53,042 nt of DNA from Nitrosomonas marina (GTDB taxonomy: Bacteria > Pseudomonadota > Gammaproteobacteria > Burkholderiales > Nitrosomonadaceae). Where the stretch lies: contig NZ_FOIA01000024.1 of assembly GCF_900111605.1 (NCBI RefSeq), positions 1 to 53,042 of the forward strand, in the 5' to 3' direction. The position numbers and the translations under genes are program-made. The notes beneath the pieces are model-generated. The model was given only the letters and a program-made list of their open reading frames with translations, did not search any database and was not told where the DNA came from. Positions 1-8,798 of the stretch are shown piece after piece. Within the stretch, counting starts at the first letter, position 1; every line of letters starts with the position of its first letter.

Positions 1-1
1 A

Positions 2-31
2 GCGGTGATCCCGGTCTTTACCAGACTGTAA
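2..31 (+). CDS. possible 3' end of a gene entering from the left
   Basis: Frame 2 reads AVIPVFTRL followed by TAA, ending 20 bases before a strong rho-independent terminator on the same strand. The terminator shows that a plus-strand transcription unit ends here. Which frame codes cannot be proven from ten codons, and no family can be named. Confidence 0.25.
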   Translation, partial: AVIPVFTRL

Positions 32-50
32 ACCAGAAGCAAGCAACAAC

Positions 51-96
51 GCCGGTACACCACTGTCATATGACAGCCGGTGTACCGGCTTTTTTT
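51..96 (+). terminator. rho-independent terminator
   Basis: An 11-bp perfect stem (gccggtacacc at 51-61, ggtgtaccggc at 79-89) encloses a second small palindrome (ctgtcatatgacag, 63-76) and is followed by seven T residues. It closes whatever plus-strand gene enters from the left and insulates hda from it. Confidence 0.85.
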
Positions 97-110
97 GTCT
101 GGAACCTAGT

Positions 111-379
111 TAGTACTCTATCAATATGATATTGACGGGTTCAGTGAGCTTGTCAGTGTTCATGGCAAGGCGTGTCTTGCAGGAAATAGTTCGTTCTATT
201 ACCAAAAGACACAACGTAGCTCATGGATGCTGACAAGCTCACCCACAGGGCGTTACCGTGGCGTCCTGCAGCCGTGTTACAGTACTTGAAAAGGGAACAA
301 CCCTTTTCCGCGTACTGTGCCTTGCTCCATAACACCACGGCAACGTTGTACCTGGCGATATCATATTGATAGAGTACTA
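111..379. mobile_element. MITE-like element with perfect 22-bp terminal inverted repeats
   Basis: Positions 111-132 and 358-379 are perfect 22-bp inverted repeats beginning tagtactctatcaat. A second 12-bp inverted pair lies inside (tgagcttgtcag at 145-156, ctgacaagctca at 230-241). The interior has no convincing gene: the only long reading frame is an 80-codon minus-strand ORF that leaves the element through the right repeat. A 31-bp palindrome made of the same sequence occurs at 37379-37409. I infer a non-autonomous mobile element or a folded-RNA repeat; no clear target-site duplication is visible. Confidence 0.55.
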
Positions 380-526
380 GATATACATGCGACAAAATTC
401 AGGATGTGTATGATAACTATGTTCTATGAACAAGTTAACGAACGGATAGGTATCAGATTTTTGATAGTTAAGAATCCGTTAGGGTTTTGACCTTTATTTA
501 TTTCGAGGTCGTTTTGTACAATAAAT

Positions 527-760
527 CTTGGGTGGCTGAAAAAATTTTTGGAAACACCATTAACTTCAGAATTAGCAGAAGATCAATTAAGAGAGGCCTT
601 AGGTCTGATAGGGCGTATCGATTGACAGGCTAACCTATGCGAATAATTTTACCGGGGAGTCCATCAGGATCGAAGGTGCAGATCTGACAATCGAATTCAT
701 TTGAGAACGGTTTGACAACGAAGATCATGCAAATTAGAAAGATGTCCAGGATAGAATTTT
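527..760 (+). pseudogene. decayed coding remnant, family not recognised
   Basis: One frame from 527 reads like real protein (LKKFLETPLTSELAED, then REALGLIGRID) and stops at 623. Moving to the neighbouring frame at 621 continues in similar style (RLTYANNFTGESIRIEG, then ADLTIEF) before further stops. This pattern suggests a frameshifted, decayed gene and not random sequence. I cannot name the family. The rest of 380-1057 has no coding signal that I can support. Confidence 0.3.
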
Positions 761-1057
761 TTCCAAATGATCGCCTTTAATTCAAAGGGTCGATCGATTC
801 CAGTTGACTCGTTGCTGTCACCAAATGGAAATTATATGGATATTATGTGCGTAATGACGGGTTAGGAGAAACGTTGTTGCTTCCGCTTTGATTATAGAAG
901 ATCGTGAGTAGTTTGGTTTTAGAAATATCTATCAGTCATCACTTTGAATTTTCCATAAAAAAATTATATAAATTAAACAAGCTACAATTATTGGAAAGTT
1001 TCCTGTTATGTTAAGCACAATTTGACACGTAATGAATATTTGTACAGTTGTTTTCCC

Positions 1058-1735
1058 ATGAAACAATTATTGCTTGATATTAAGCCTAATGAAAAGCCCT
1101 CATTGACAAATTTTGTGACAGGACGTAATTCTGAATTAGTGCAGACACTGAAAAATGTTATTTTTGCCCGCGATAAAGAACAGTTTGTGTATATTTGGGG
1201 AAATTCTGGCTGTGGCAAAAGCCATTTGCTACAGGCTGTGGTCGGGGAGGTCTTACAATGTGAATATACGGCTTACTATTTTTCTGGTGAGATAACTAGC
1301 AATATTCAAACGACGGATTGCTTGCGATGCTTGGCAATCGATGATGTAGATTTGTTAGATAACGAATCGCAGATTACTTTGTTTAATATCTATAATCGAA
1401 TGAAGGAAGACGGATGTTCGTCATTGCTTGTGAGTGGCTCTTTGCCGCCAGTACAATTAAATCTACGACGTGATTTGGTAACTCGATTGGGTTGGGGACT
1501 GGTTTATCAGGTTCATGAATTAACAGAGGACGAGAAAATAAAGGCATTACAACAAAAAGCCGCAGAACGAGGGTTTGTACTGAAAAAGGCAGTATGTCGG
1601 TATTTGCTCCAACATACTCGACGCGATTTGCCTTCTCTGATGATGATACTTGATGCTCTTGATAGATTTTCTTTGGCACATCAACGCCAAATTACGGTTC
1701 CGTTATTGAAAGAAATGTTAAGTAGCTTATCATAA
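1058..1735 (+). CDS. hda: DnaA regulatory inactivator Hda
   Basis: A 225-residue DnaA-like AAA protein. With the DNA-loaded sliding clamp, Hda stimulates ATP hydrolysis by DnaA and so prevents re-initiation of replication. The ATG at 1058 is chosen over a TTG at 1022 because it puts the clamp-binding motif at the extreme N-terminus (MKQLLLDI, a QL-x-L type motif). The P-loop WGNSGCGKSHLLQA and a degenerate Walker B (LAIDDVDLL) follow. The length fits the family, which lacks the DnaA DNA-binding domain. A HAD phosphatase follows 15 bp downstream on the same strand, so the two are probably co-transcribed. Confidence 0.93.
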   Translation: MKQLLLDIKPNEKPSLTNFVTGRNSELVQTLKNVIFARDKEQFVYIWGNSGCGKSHLLQAVVGEVLQCEYTAYYFSGEITSNIQTTDCLRCLAIDDVDLLDNESQITLFNIYNRMKEDGCSSLLVSGSLPPVQLNLRRDLVTRLGWGLVYQVHELTEDEKIKALQQKAAERGFVLKKAVCRYLLQHTRRDLPSLMMILDALDRFSLAHQRQITVPLLKEMLSSLS

Positions 1736-1750
1736 CAAATATATATTATC

Positions 1751-2413
1751 ATGAAACTCGCATTATTTGATTTAGACAATACCTTATTAGTAGGTGATAG
1801 TGATTTCGAATGGGCACAATTTCTGATTGAGAAAAGAGCATTGGATCGTGAATTGCATGAGGCACGGAATCTAGAATTTTATGAACAATATAAAGCAGGT
1901 ACATTGGATATTCATGAATTTCTGGATTTTCAGCTCAAGCCCCTATCAAGGCATCCGCGAAGTCAGTTAGAAACATGGCGGAAAGAGTTTATAGAAATAA
2001 AAATAAAACCACTTGTTGCGCCAGGTGCAAAAAAATTGATAGAAAGTCATATGCTTGACGGAGATCTATGTATTATTATTACAGCAACGAATAGTTTCGT
2101 GACTGCACCAATTGCGCGATTGTTTGAAATTGATAACTTGATTGCCACAAATCCAGAGGAAGAAAATGGAGAATTTACGGGTAAAGTCCTAGGCAAACCG
2201 AGTTTTAGAGAGGGTAAAATTGATCGTCTTGAAGAATGGCTGAACCAGCATAATTTAACGTGGCTATCGTTTTTACAAAGTTGGTTTTACAGCGACTCAC
2301 TGAATGACTTACCGTTATTAAGTAAAGTAACCCACCCGGTAGCTGTTGACCCTGATCCTACTCTGAAGAAACATGCGGAAACGAAGGGGTGGCCTGTTAT
2401 TAGCCTACGTTAA
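1751..2413 (+). CDS. HAD-superfamily phosphatase (SerB-like subfamily IB)
   Basis: A 220-residue HAD hydrolase. The catalytic motif I DLDNTLL is at residues 7-13, so D7 would be the nucleophile and D9 the acid/base. The ITATNS stretch near residue 110 is motif II, and the YSDSLNDLPLL stretch carries the motif IV acidic pair. The motifs match the subfamily containing phosphoserine phosphatase-like enzymes, often annotated as HAD-IB. The natural substrate cannot be read from the sequence. It lies 15 bp after hda on the same strand, an arrangement I recall from other betaproteobacteria; no functional link between the two is shown here. Confidence 0.85.
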   Translation: MKLALFDLDNTLLVGDSDFEWAQFLIEKRALDRELHEARNLEFYEQYKAGTLDIHEFLDFQLKPLSRHPRSQLETWRKEFIEIKIKPLVAPGAKKLIESHMLDGDLCIIITATNSFVTAPIARLFEIDNLIATNPEEENGEFTGKVLGKPSFREGKIDRLEEWLNQHNLTWLSFLQSWFYSDSLNDLPLLSKVTHPVAVDPDPTLKKHAETKGWPVISLR

Positions 2414-2503
2414 ATTGTATCTTATTCAGGTGAGCCAGACTGATGAGATTACATAATTAAAACAGTACGATATTTTGAAACAGAATCATCAGAACACATT
2501 TTT

Positions 2504-3700
2504 TCATGCATCTGCATCTAATATTTGCCGATGCAGTTTTGCAAATGTTTCGCCCACATAAGAAATTTGCTCAGTAGAGTGAGCTGCATTTACACTACAT
2601 CGAACTAGAGATTTTCCATCAGGTGCAGCAGGTGGTAAAATTAAATTAACGTAAATATTGTTTTCCAACAGACTCTGCCAGATTTGCAGCGCTTGCTTGG
2701 GATTGTCGAGTATTGCGGCGATGACGGGACCAGGCTCCGGACCAAGTGTATAGCCAGCTTTTTTTAGATGATCGTACAATTGTGTACAATTTTTCCAGAG
2801 TTGTCTGCGTAACGCTTTCCCTTCTCGTAATAGAACCAACGCTGCACGAGTTGATGCTATGGTTGCTGGCGAGGGTGAAGCTGTAAAAATATAGGGATGG
2901 CTGAGATAGCGTAATTGATCGAGTTGCGGATGATTGCTGACACAGAAGCCACCGATACTACATAAACTCTTACTAAATGTGCCAGTGATAAAATCGACTT
3001 CATTTTGTAGGCCTGTTTTTTCGACTAAACCTTGGCCTGTCTCTCCGAGCACACCTATGGAGTGAGCTTCGTCAAGTAAAAGAGTACAGTTATATTTGTT
3101 TTTTAAATCTACAATTTCAGCCAGTGGTGCCTGATCTCCTAGCATGCTGTAGATACCTTCGACTATGATCAATGTATTTTCTGTGCGATTTCCCAGGCGG
3201 CGTAAGCGTTTTTCCATATCGATCATATCGTTATGTTTAAAGCGAATAATTTCCGCGCCACTGAGTATGCAACCATCATAAATACTTGCATGAGAGTCAC
3301 TGTCAATTAATACCGTATCACCGCGGCTCACTAAACCAGAAATTGTTCCTAGGTTTGCTTGATAACCGGTTGTGAATACAATCCCGGCGCAGTATCCGTA
3401 AAATTCTGCAAACTCTCTCTCAAGTGCACGGTGGCCGTAGTAACTACCATTAGCCATTCTGGAGCCAGTTGTACCCGTACCCTCTGCGTCCAATGCATCA
3501 TGAGCTGCCTGTATGCATTCAGGAGCAAAAGTTAAGCCAAGATAATTATTAGTACCGAGTAATATGACGCGACGTTCACCTATTCTCGCTTCCGTTGCCG
3601 AGTATACTTCTTCGATAGGTATGCCGAAAGCTCCGACGCCTTCTGGAAGCATAGCTTTCCTTGCAGCTGCGGCTGCATCGAGTTTTTCGAGTAAATTCAT
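2504..3700 (-). CDS. spt: alpha-oxoamine synthase, probable serine palmitoyltransferase
   Basis: A 398-residue PLP enzyme of the family containing serine palmitoyltransferase, KBL, BioF and ALAS. It condenses an amino acid with an acyl thioester and releases CO2. Visible landmarks are H137 in DSHAS (cofactor stacking), D210-EAH-S (D210 and H213) and K244 in GTFSKSL, the PLP lysine. The assignment to serine palmitoyltransferase rests on context: it directly follows its own acyl carrier protein (the ACP stop is adjacent to this start) in an operon with a fatty acyl-AMP ligase and an NAD-dependent reductase, the order known for Caulobacter sphingolipid genes. KBL, BioF or a CqsA-like autoinducer synthase are the alternatives; neither usually carries these partners. 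Confidence 0.8.
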   Translation of the reverse strand: MNLLEKLDAAAAARKAMLPEGVGAFGIPIEEVYSATEARIGERRVILLGTNNYLGLTFAPECIQAAHDALDAEGTGTTGSRMANGSYYGHRALEREFAEFYGYCAGIVFTTGYQANLGTISGLVSRGDTVLIDSDSHASIYDGCILSGAEIIRFKHNDMIDMEKRLRRLGNRTENTLIIVEGIYSMLGDQAPLAEIVDLKNKYNCTLLLDEAHSIGVLGETGQGLVEKTGLQNEVDFITGTFSKSLCSIGGFCVSNHPQLDQLRYLSHPYIFTASPSPATIASTRAALVLLREGKALRRQLWKNCTQLYDHLKKAGYTLGPEPGPVIAAILDNPKQALQIWQSLLENNIYVNLILPPAAPDGKSLVRCSVNAAHSTEQISYVGETFAKLHRQILDADA

Positions 3701-3955
3701 TTAGTGATTAGATTTTATTCTGGAGATTAGACTTGCAAGATCATGAACAGTTTGAACATCAGCTAATGCATTGATGGGAATGGAAATATCAAAGGTATCT
3801 TCAATTTCCATTATAAGATTTAACAACTTGATTGAATCAATTGATAACTCACTGATGATATTGGTCTCTGGTGTTATGACTATTTCAGAACTTGCTATGC
3901 TGCTAAGACGATCCCTGAGTAACTGCAGAATTTCATCATAATTACTATCAGTCAT
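3701..3955 (-). CDS. dedicated acyl carrier protein of the sphingolipid-type operon
   Basis: An 84-residue acidic acyl carrier protein. The phosphopantetheine attachment site is S41 in ELSIDSIKLL. It follows the reductase gene by 27 bp, and its stop is directly adjacent to the start of the oxoamine synthase. In this family the ligase loads a fatty acid on the carrier and the synthase then uses acyl-ACP instead of acyl-CoA. It is divergent from the fatty-acid-synthesis ACP, whose motif is usually DSLD. This is probably the counterpart of Caulobacter AcpR. Confidence 0.88.
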   Translation of the reverse strand: MTDSNYDEILQLLRDRLSSIASSEIVITPETNIISELSIDSIKLLNLIMEIEDTFDISIPINALADVQTVHDLASLISRIKSNH

Positions 3956-3982
3956 AAAATATGGGATCCTTAAGTATTTGCA

Positions 3983-4894
3983 CTAAATGATTTTGGATAA
4001 CGATTCATTTAACTGGATGCTTGGTTGCCAAGCCGGTAATGCACGTATAAGCCGAGTATTGTCACATACCCAGTCATGATGCTGAAGTTCATTTACTTTT
4101 CCTGGTGTCAACATCGGAGAGTAACGCAACAAGTGTGCTAACCAAAGATTGAGAACAGCTATAGTTTTGATTAATAAATTTGGGATCATTATACAATGAA
4201 TCCGCCTTTTCCAAACTTTCTGTGCTAAATCTGCTAGAGACTTAAAACTGTAACCATTGGGTGTGCCGTCATCTAACTCGAAGATACCGTTGCACGGCTC
4301 TTTTGAAACAAGCCATAATTGAACTGCTTGAACTAGATCATCTACGTGTATTAAACCAAATCGATTGCTTGGTTTTCCCACTATTGGCAGCAATCCTTTT
4401 CGGATTGATTTGAATAGTGGGGCGAGTTCCTTGTCCCCGGGACCATAGACTGCTGTAGGTCGAAATATGGTCCACTGCAGTTTAGCTGCATGGTTGATCA
4501 CTTCATGCTCGGCAATATTTTTACTTGTAGAGTACCATGACAACTCTGGATGTCTCGCAGCAAGCGAAGAAACAAACAGAAAGCGCGGATGATGGTTATG
4601 TCTAGCGACAATATCAAGAAGATTTCTGGTTCCGATCACATTTGTATGGATGAAATCATTGAGCGTACGGCCCCTCACTGCACCTGCGCAATGAATAATA
4701 GCTGAAGCTCCTTGTGTTAGTTCTGCGAGTGCAGTGTGGTTGTCCAAATCCCCATACACCCATTGTATGAGCTTTGAATTTTCTTGTTTATGCCGGGCAA
4801 GTGCTTTTACTTGCCAGCCTTCGCTGGCAAGTTTTTTAATTAACCGTTGACCGATAAAACCAGTAGCACCCGTTATTGCTACCAATTTCCGCAT
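3983..4894 (-). CDS. cerR: NAD-dependent epimerase/reductase, probable ceramide reductase (CerR-like)
   Basis: A 303-residue extended short-chain dehydrogenase. The Rossmann motif GATGFIGQRL starts at residue 9, and the active-site YxxxK is in SWYSTSKNIAEHE. The Caulobacter enzyme in the same operon position (CerR) reduces the 3-keto group of the sphingoid product, and I transfer that role by synteny. The start lies six bases after the stop of the ligase gene, so translation is probably coupled. A nucleotide-sugar epimerase or a steroid-dehydrogenase-like role would be the alternative from sequence alone. Confidence 0.75.
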   Translation of the reverse strand: MRKLVAITGATGFIGQRLIKKLASEGWQVKALARHKQENSKLIQWVYGDLDNHTALAELTQGASAIIHCAGAVRGRTLNDFIHTNVIGTRNLLDIVARHNHHPRFLFVSSLAARHPELSWYSTSKNIAEHEVINHAAKLQWTIFRPTAVYGPGDKELAPLFKSIRKGLLPIVGKPSNRFGLIHVDDLVQAVQLWLVSKEPCNGIFELDDGTPNGYSFKSLADLAQKVWKRRIHCIMIPNLLIKTIAVLNLWLAHLLRYSPMLTPGKVNELQHHDWVCDNTRLIRALPAWQPSIQLNESLSKII

Positions 4895-4900
4895 ATTGAC

Positions 4901-6727
4901 CTAACGATCTCCTGACTCGGCTACTGACAACAGTTGTTCGTCCAGATTTGTTCGCTGAATATAGCCCTGACGAGCAGCAAAACGGGATAATTTGCCAGAT
5001 GAAGTTCTAGGTAATGTATGTGGCGGCACTAATTCTACAATACAATTAACGCCAAAAGCCATGTAAACCAGTTGTTGCAACCGCTTGATCAGTGAGTGAC
5101 GCTCTGCTGTCGAGGTCAATCGGCACTCAATCACGAGAACTATTGTCGTTGTTCCGTCTGTATCGTTGATTCCAAATGCAGAAGCTTCTCTTGATCTGAT
5201 TTCAGGTTGTTGTTCTGCCAACTCTTCGATATCCTGAGCTCGAATATTCCGACCATTGACGATAATAACATCTGTCCGGCGTCCTGTTATATACAAATCA
5301 CCATCGTACAGAAAACCAATATCACCCGTGTCTAACCAATTATTGGGCATAAGCGCTTTCTTTGTTTCTTCTGGGTTGTTGTAATAACCCGTCATGACAC
5401 TTGCGCCATGAACAAGTACGCTGCCAACCATATTCTCACCCAACTGCTGTCCTGTCTCATCTACAATTTTGACTGTATGTCCCGGAAGCGGGCGACCGCA
5501 ATTAACAAATTCGTTATATTTACGGCCTTCAGCACGTAGTTTCGTAGCCATTCTTTTGTCTATGAGAGTTTTGCTATCAACCTGAATGCTGTGGAATCCA
5601 TTACCAATTTTTGAGAATGTAACTGCAAGCGTTGATTCAGCAAGTCCATAACATGGTAAAAATGCACTGTCACTGAAACCTGCAGAAGAAAATTTCTCTG
5701 CAAAATTTCTTAAAGTTTCCGGACGAATCATTTCTGCGCCAATGCCGGCGGCGCGCCAGCAGCTGAGATCAAGATCCCTTAAGTCGGATTCACGAACGCG
5801 CATTGTGCATAACTTAAGTCCAAAAGGCTGACTGAAAGCAACTGTACAGCGATTGCGGCTTATAAGGCGCAACCATTGTAGGGGGCGAATTGCAAAATCA
5901 CGCGTAGCTAAATAATCAACTGAAATTTGAGTGACCATCGGTGCTAACACCAGGCCGACCAAACCCATATCGTGATAAAAAGGCAGCCATGATGCAGAAC
6001 GATCCTCTGGTTTTATTTCCAAACCATTGCGTACGATACCTTCCAGGTTGCACATGAGCGCATGTTCAGTTATTACAACACCTCTGGGCATGCGCGTACT
6101 TCCCGACGTAAATTGCAGATAAGCAACCTCGTCCGTGGTATTTGGCCGGAGTGTTACCTCTTTTTCAGGTAATTCCCAGAGTTGAGCTGGAGTTCCAACC
6201 CATTGAAGATTTGTTGTTTTGTTGGAAGCTTCTTCAAGAAAATTAATGTAATCCAGATTCGCAATCGCTAAACTTGCTTGACTGCTTTCAAGCATACCTT
6301 TTAATTGCTGCACATAAATTCCATGACTGCCTAAATTAACAGGTACAGGCATGGCAAACGGGACTAATCCAGCATATCGACAAGCAAAAAATAACTCAAT
6401 GAATTCAGGGGATGTATCAGCTATTATGGCAATGCGGCTGCCTCGCGCTAAATTGAATCCGGCTAACCGTCGAGCAAACGAACGTGCGTTGTTCCTGAGC
6501 AATTTATAGGGTAAAACTGATTGCAAATGACCTTTTGCATTATAGAAGTTATATCCCGTTATTCCTTGCGCAGCATATTCAAGTGCATTTGTCAGAGTAT
6601 CAAACCCTGCCAATCGCTGCGCAAGAGTGTTGCGTGTCGGTGTTGGTGTTGTTTTTAATTCGCTTGAAGGCTGAAAATCAAACGCTTGCGTTAGCGGAGC
6701 GTTCAACTTGGTTATTGTCGAACTCAA
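4901..6727 (-). CDS. fatty acyl-AMP ligase (FAAL) loading the carrier protein
   Basis: A 608-residue adenylate-forming enzyme. It activates a fatty acid as acyl-AMP and should pass it to the downstream ACP. The ATP-binding loop QFTSGSTRMPRG is at residues 205-216; CYGLAESTLAV and TGDIGFLYDGDLYITGR with DVIIVNGRNIRAQDIE are typical of FAAL-type ligases rather than acyl-CoA ligases. The start is a TTG at 6727; a good ribosome binding site (gagggg, about seven bases upstream) supports it. It is the first gene of the operon and corresponds to Caulobacter AasR. Confidence 0.87.
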   Translation of the reverse strand: MSSTITKLNAPLTQAFDFQPSSELKTTPTPTRNTLAQRLAGFDTLTNALEYAAQGITGYNFYNAKGHLQSVLPYKLLRNNARSFARRLAGFNLARGSRIAIIADTSPEFIELFFACRYAGLVPFAMPVPVNLGSHGIYVQQLKGMLESSQASLAIANLDYINFLEEASNKTTNLQWVGTPAQLWELPEKEVTLRPNTTDEVAYLQFTSGSTRMPRGVVITEHALMCNLEGIVRNGLEIKPEDRSASWLPFYHDMGLVGLVLAPMVTQISVDYLATRDFAIRPLQWLRLISRNRCTVAFSQPFGLKLCTMRVRESDLRDLDLSCWRAAGIGAEMIRPETLRNFAEKFSSAGFSDSAFLPCYGLAESTLAVTFSKIGNGFHSIQVDSKTLIDKRMATKLRAEGRKYNEFVNCGRPLPGHTVKIVDETGQQLGENMVGSVLVHGASVMTGYYNNPEETKKALMPNNWLDTGDIGFLYDGDLYITGRRTDVIIVNGRNIRAQDIEELAEQQPEIRSREASAFGINDTDGTTTIVLVIECRLTSTAERHSLIKRLQQLVYMAFGVNCIVELVPPHTLPRTSSGKLSRFAARQGYIQRTNLDEQLLSVAESGDR

Positions 6728-7266
6728 GATCTTCCCCTCGAAGTAATATAACTTTTACGTTTCATCTTGCTTCCTATAGCAAGGTATTCTGATGGTGCGT
6801 GTCAACTCTTATTTTATTATATGTCGTCTATTGACTTTTCGCTTACCGGAAATTTCTATACTTAATCGCTAACAGCTGACATTCCAAATGTTCAATAAGT
6901 GTGTCGTATTTGACCAAAGCGCAGCTTATATAAGGAGGTTTTTTCTGTCAAGGCAATCTTGGCTGGTTGTTGCGCCAAAACAACAATTGCACTGATTTCT
7001 AAAAAATTGTATATATTGTTTTATTTGAGGCATTTATATTTCATCCTTGCTGTATAGGTGTGTCAAAACTAGTCAGGATTGCAGCGTGAGAGTTTATCTT
7101 TGCTTGCATAATTGATAAAAATACGCGGATTTTTTTCATTATGTATGTGTAAATTAGACGCTTAGATTGGCACACATATTTGATTTATCTATGCCAGTCT
7201 GACATGTGCATTATTATTGATAGAGCTGTAAGAAGTGAACTGTGCTGTCGCACATTTTGTTTGATG
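6728..7266. other. 539-bp intergenic region upstream of the sphingolipid-type operon
   Basis: No gene is seen. The region must hold the promoter of the minus-strand ligase operon on its left and the 3' end of the FAD oxidoreductase transcript on its right. An imperfect inverted repeat (agattggca at 7162-7170 with tgccagtct at 7192-7200) could be a terminator stem for the oxidoreductase but has no T tract. Confidence 0.5.
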
Positions 7267-8397
7267 TTAGTGGCGAAAGCTTTTCATAAATTTGCTGTCA
7301 ATAAAATCTTTCCAGCGCCAGACCCATCTTCCGTGTAAGAAAATGACCCCCCGTGATGCAATTGCATGTCGCCCACCCGTAGTGATTAAGCTCAAAAATT
7401 GATGTTGCGGCTTAAATGAAGAAAGCTTTGTCCGATTGATTGATGCGACGATATTGTCAAAAAGTAGAGGGCCTTGCCGTACTGCAAATACGCCTGCTTT
7501 GGACAGTGCTTGTGGCATAAATGCAGCACAATCACCTGCAGCAAAGATATTCGCATGCGAAATACTTTGTAGGTTTTGATTAACTTCAATAAAACCGCGT
7601 GAGTCGCATTTTATTCCACTTCCTGCCGGCCATGAATATGCGCCAGCATGAGTGGCCCATACCGTAAAATCGTAATCTAAAGAGGTGCCATCTTGCAAAT
7701 GCAGTGATTGCTCGTCTATAGAAAACACCTTTCCATTTCTTACAGTGATGCCTTTGGACTGTAAATGTCTGTGAAAATAATTTTGTACCGTGCGGTTGTG
7801 TGTGGCAAGAATGGCCAAATCTCCGTTAATGAGTGTAAAGTCGACCTCAATTGTGGTTGAGGCTTGCACGTGATAATGCATTGCAAGCAATACTTCAACG
7901 CCTGCAGCACCACCACCAACCACGACAATTTTTTGCTTTCGTTTTGACTCGGCTCGAGAGTCCAGCCAATGATGCCATCGTAAAAGAAAATTGCGAATTG
8001 GCTTGATGGCGCAGCCAAAGTTATCTGCACCGAGTATTCCATGCGTAGTGGGTTGCGAGCCTATATTTATGGATAGCAGATCATATCTAATAGGTTCAAA
8101 ATCTGGACAGTTAATTATTTGAAGCTCGGGATCGATTCGTTCCACTGAGCTTCGAACAAATCTGATTCCAGCCCACTGACACAGACGTCGTAAATTGATA
8201 TGGCAATCTTCAAATAAATAATGGCCTGCAATTAATCCAGGCAGCATACCTGAATAGGGGGTATACATATCCGGGCTTATTAACGTTACATCTGTATTTT
8301 GCAATGGTTCTGTGATCAGCTGTTTGATCACCATCACATGACTATGGCCTCCGCCAATTAAACACAAATGTTGTTTTTCGGATGCGTGAGTTTTCAT
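7267..8397 (-). CDS. FAD-dependent pyridine nucleotide oxidoreductase, SelD-N-terminal-like (NDH-2 fold)
   Basis: A 376-residue flavoprotein. The ATG at 8397 is preferred over a start at 8544, because it places the first FAD dinucleotide motif (LIGGGHSHV) near the N-terminus. A second Rossmann motif for NAD(P)H, VVVGGGAAGVE, lies in the middle, and the FAD-binding AAGDCAAF motif near residue 290. The GGGHSH start is typical of the oxidoreductase family fused to the N-terminus of some selenide, water dikinases; here it stands alone, with no SelD domain and no selenium genes nearby. The electron donor is probably NADH; acceptor and physiological role are unknown. It has its own transcription unit. 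Confidence 0.78.
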   Translation of the reverse strand: MKTHASEKQHLCLIGGGHSHVMVIKQLITEPLQNTDVTLISPDMYTPYSGMLPGLIAGHYLFEDCHINLRRLCQWAGIRFVRSSVERIDPELQIINCPDFEPIRYDLLSINIGSQPTTHGILGADNFGCAIKPIRNFLLRWHHWLDSRAESKRKQKIVVVGGGAAGVEVLLAMHYHVQASTTIEVDFTLINGDLAILATHNRTVQNYFHRHLQSKGITVRNGKVFSIDEQSLHLQDGTSLDYDFTVWATHAGAYSWPAGSGIKCDSRGFIEVNQNLQSISHANIFAAGDCAAFMPQALSKAGVFAVRQGPLLFDNIVASINRTKLSSFKPQHQFLSLITTGGRHAIASRGVIFLHGRWVWRWKDFIDSKFMKSFRH

Positions 8398-8798
8398 TAT
8401 GGGGCAAAACGAAAAATCATATAATCTGTGAATATAAGAATAAAAAAATTGGTAATTTGTAGCAATATAAATTAGTCTATACTGGATATGGGTTAAATCT
8501 GATGTTTTGTCTTGTCTTGTTGTTAAAGATTGCTCTTGAGGCAACCAACACCATGAAAAACAGATAAAAAATTATATCTGCTCTGATATATTGTGTTATT
8601 CAGGAGTAGAGTGGCTTGCTAAATAGTTAGTGCGCAGACGAATGTTTGATAGCCCAGAATGTCCTCGATAACATCTATTTAAGCGTTATGTTATTAAATA
8701 ATAATATCAAAACCATATTTGAGTATATTCCAGAGTTAAATGCAGTATTAAGTCTATCATCGCTTGTTGTCTATGTTTCATAAGTACGGAGGGAGTCA
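8398..8798. other. divergent intergenic region, 401 bp
   Basis: It lies between the minus-strand oxidoreductase and the plus-strand lipoprotein and is AT-rich. An open extension of the oxidoreductase frame to 8544 is probably untranslated leader, because family similarity begins only after the ATG at 8397. Both promoters should lie here; I see no element strong enough to name. Confidence 0.45.

Noticed and set aside
153..395. 80-codon minus-strand ORF in the MITE-like element
   Set aside because: It crosses the right terminal repeat, has no ribosome binding site or recognised family, and lies within an inverted-repeat structure.
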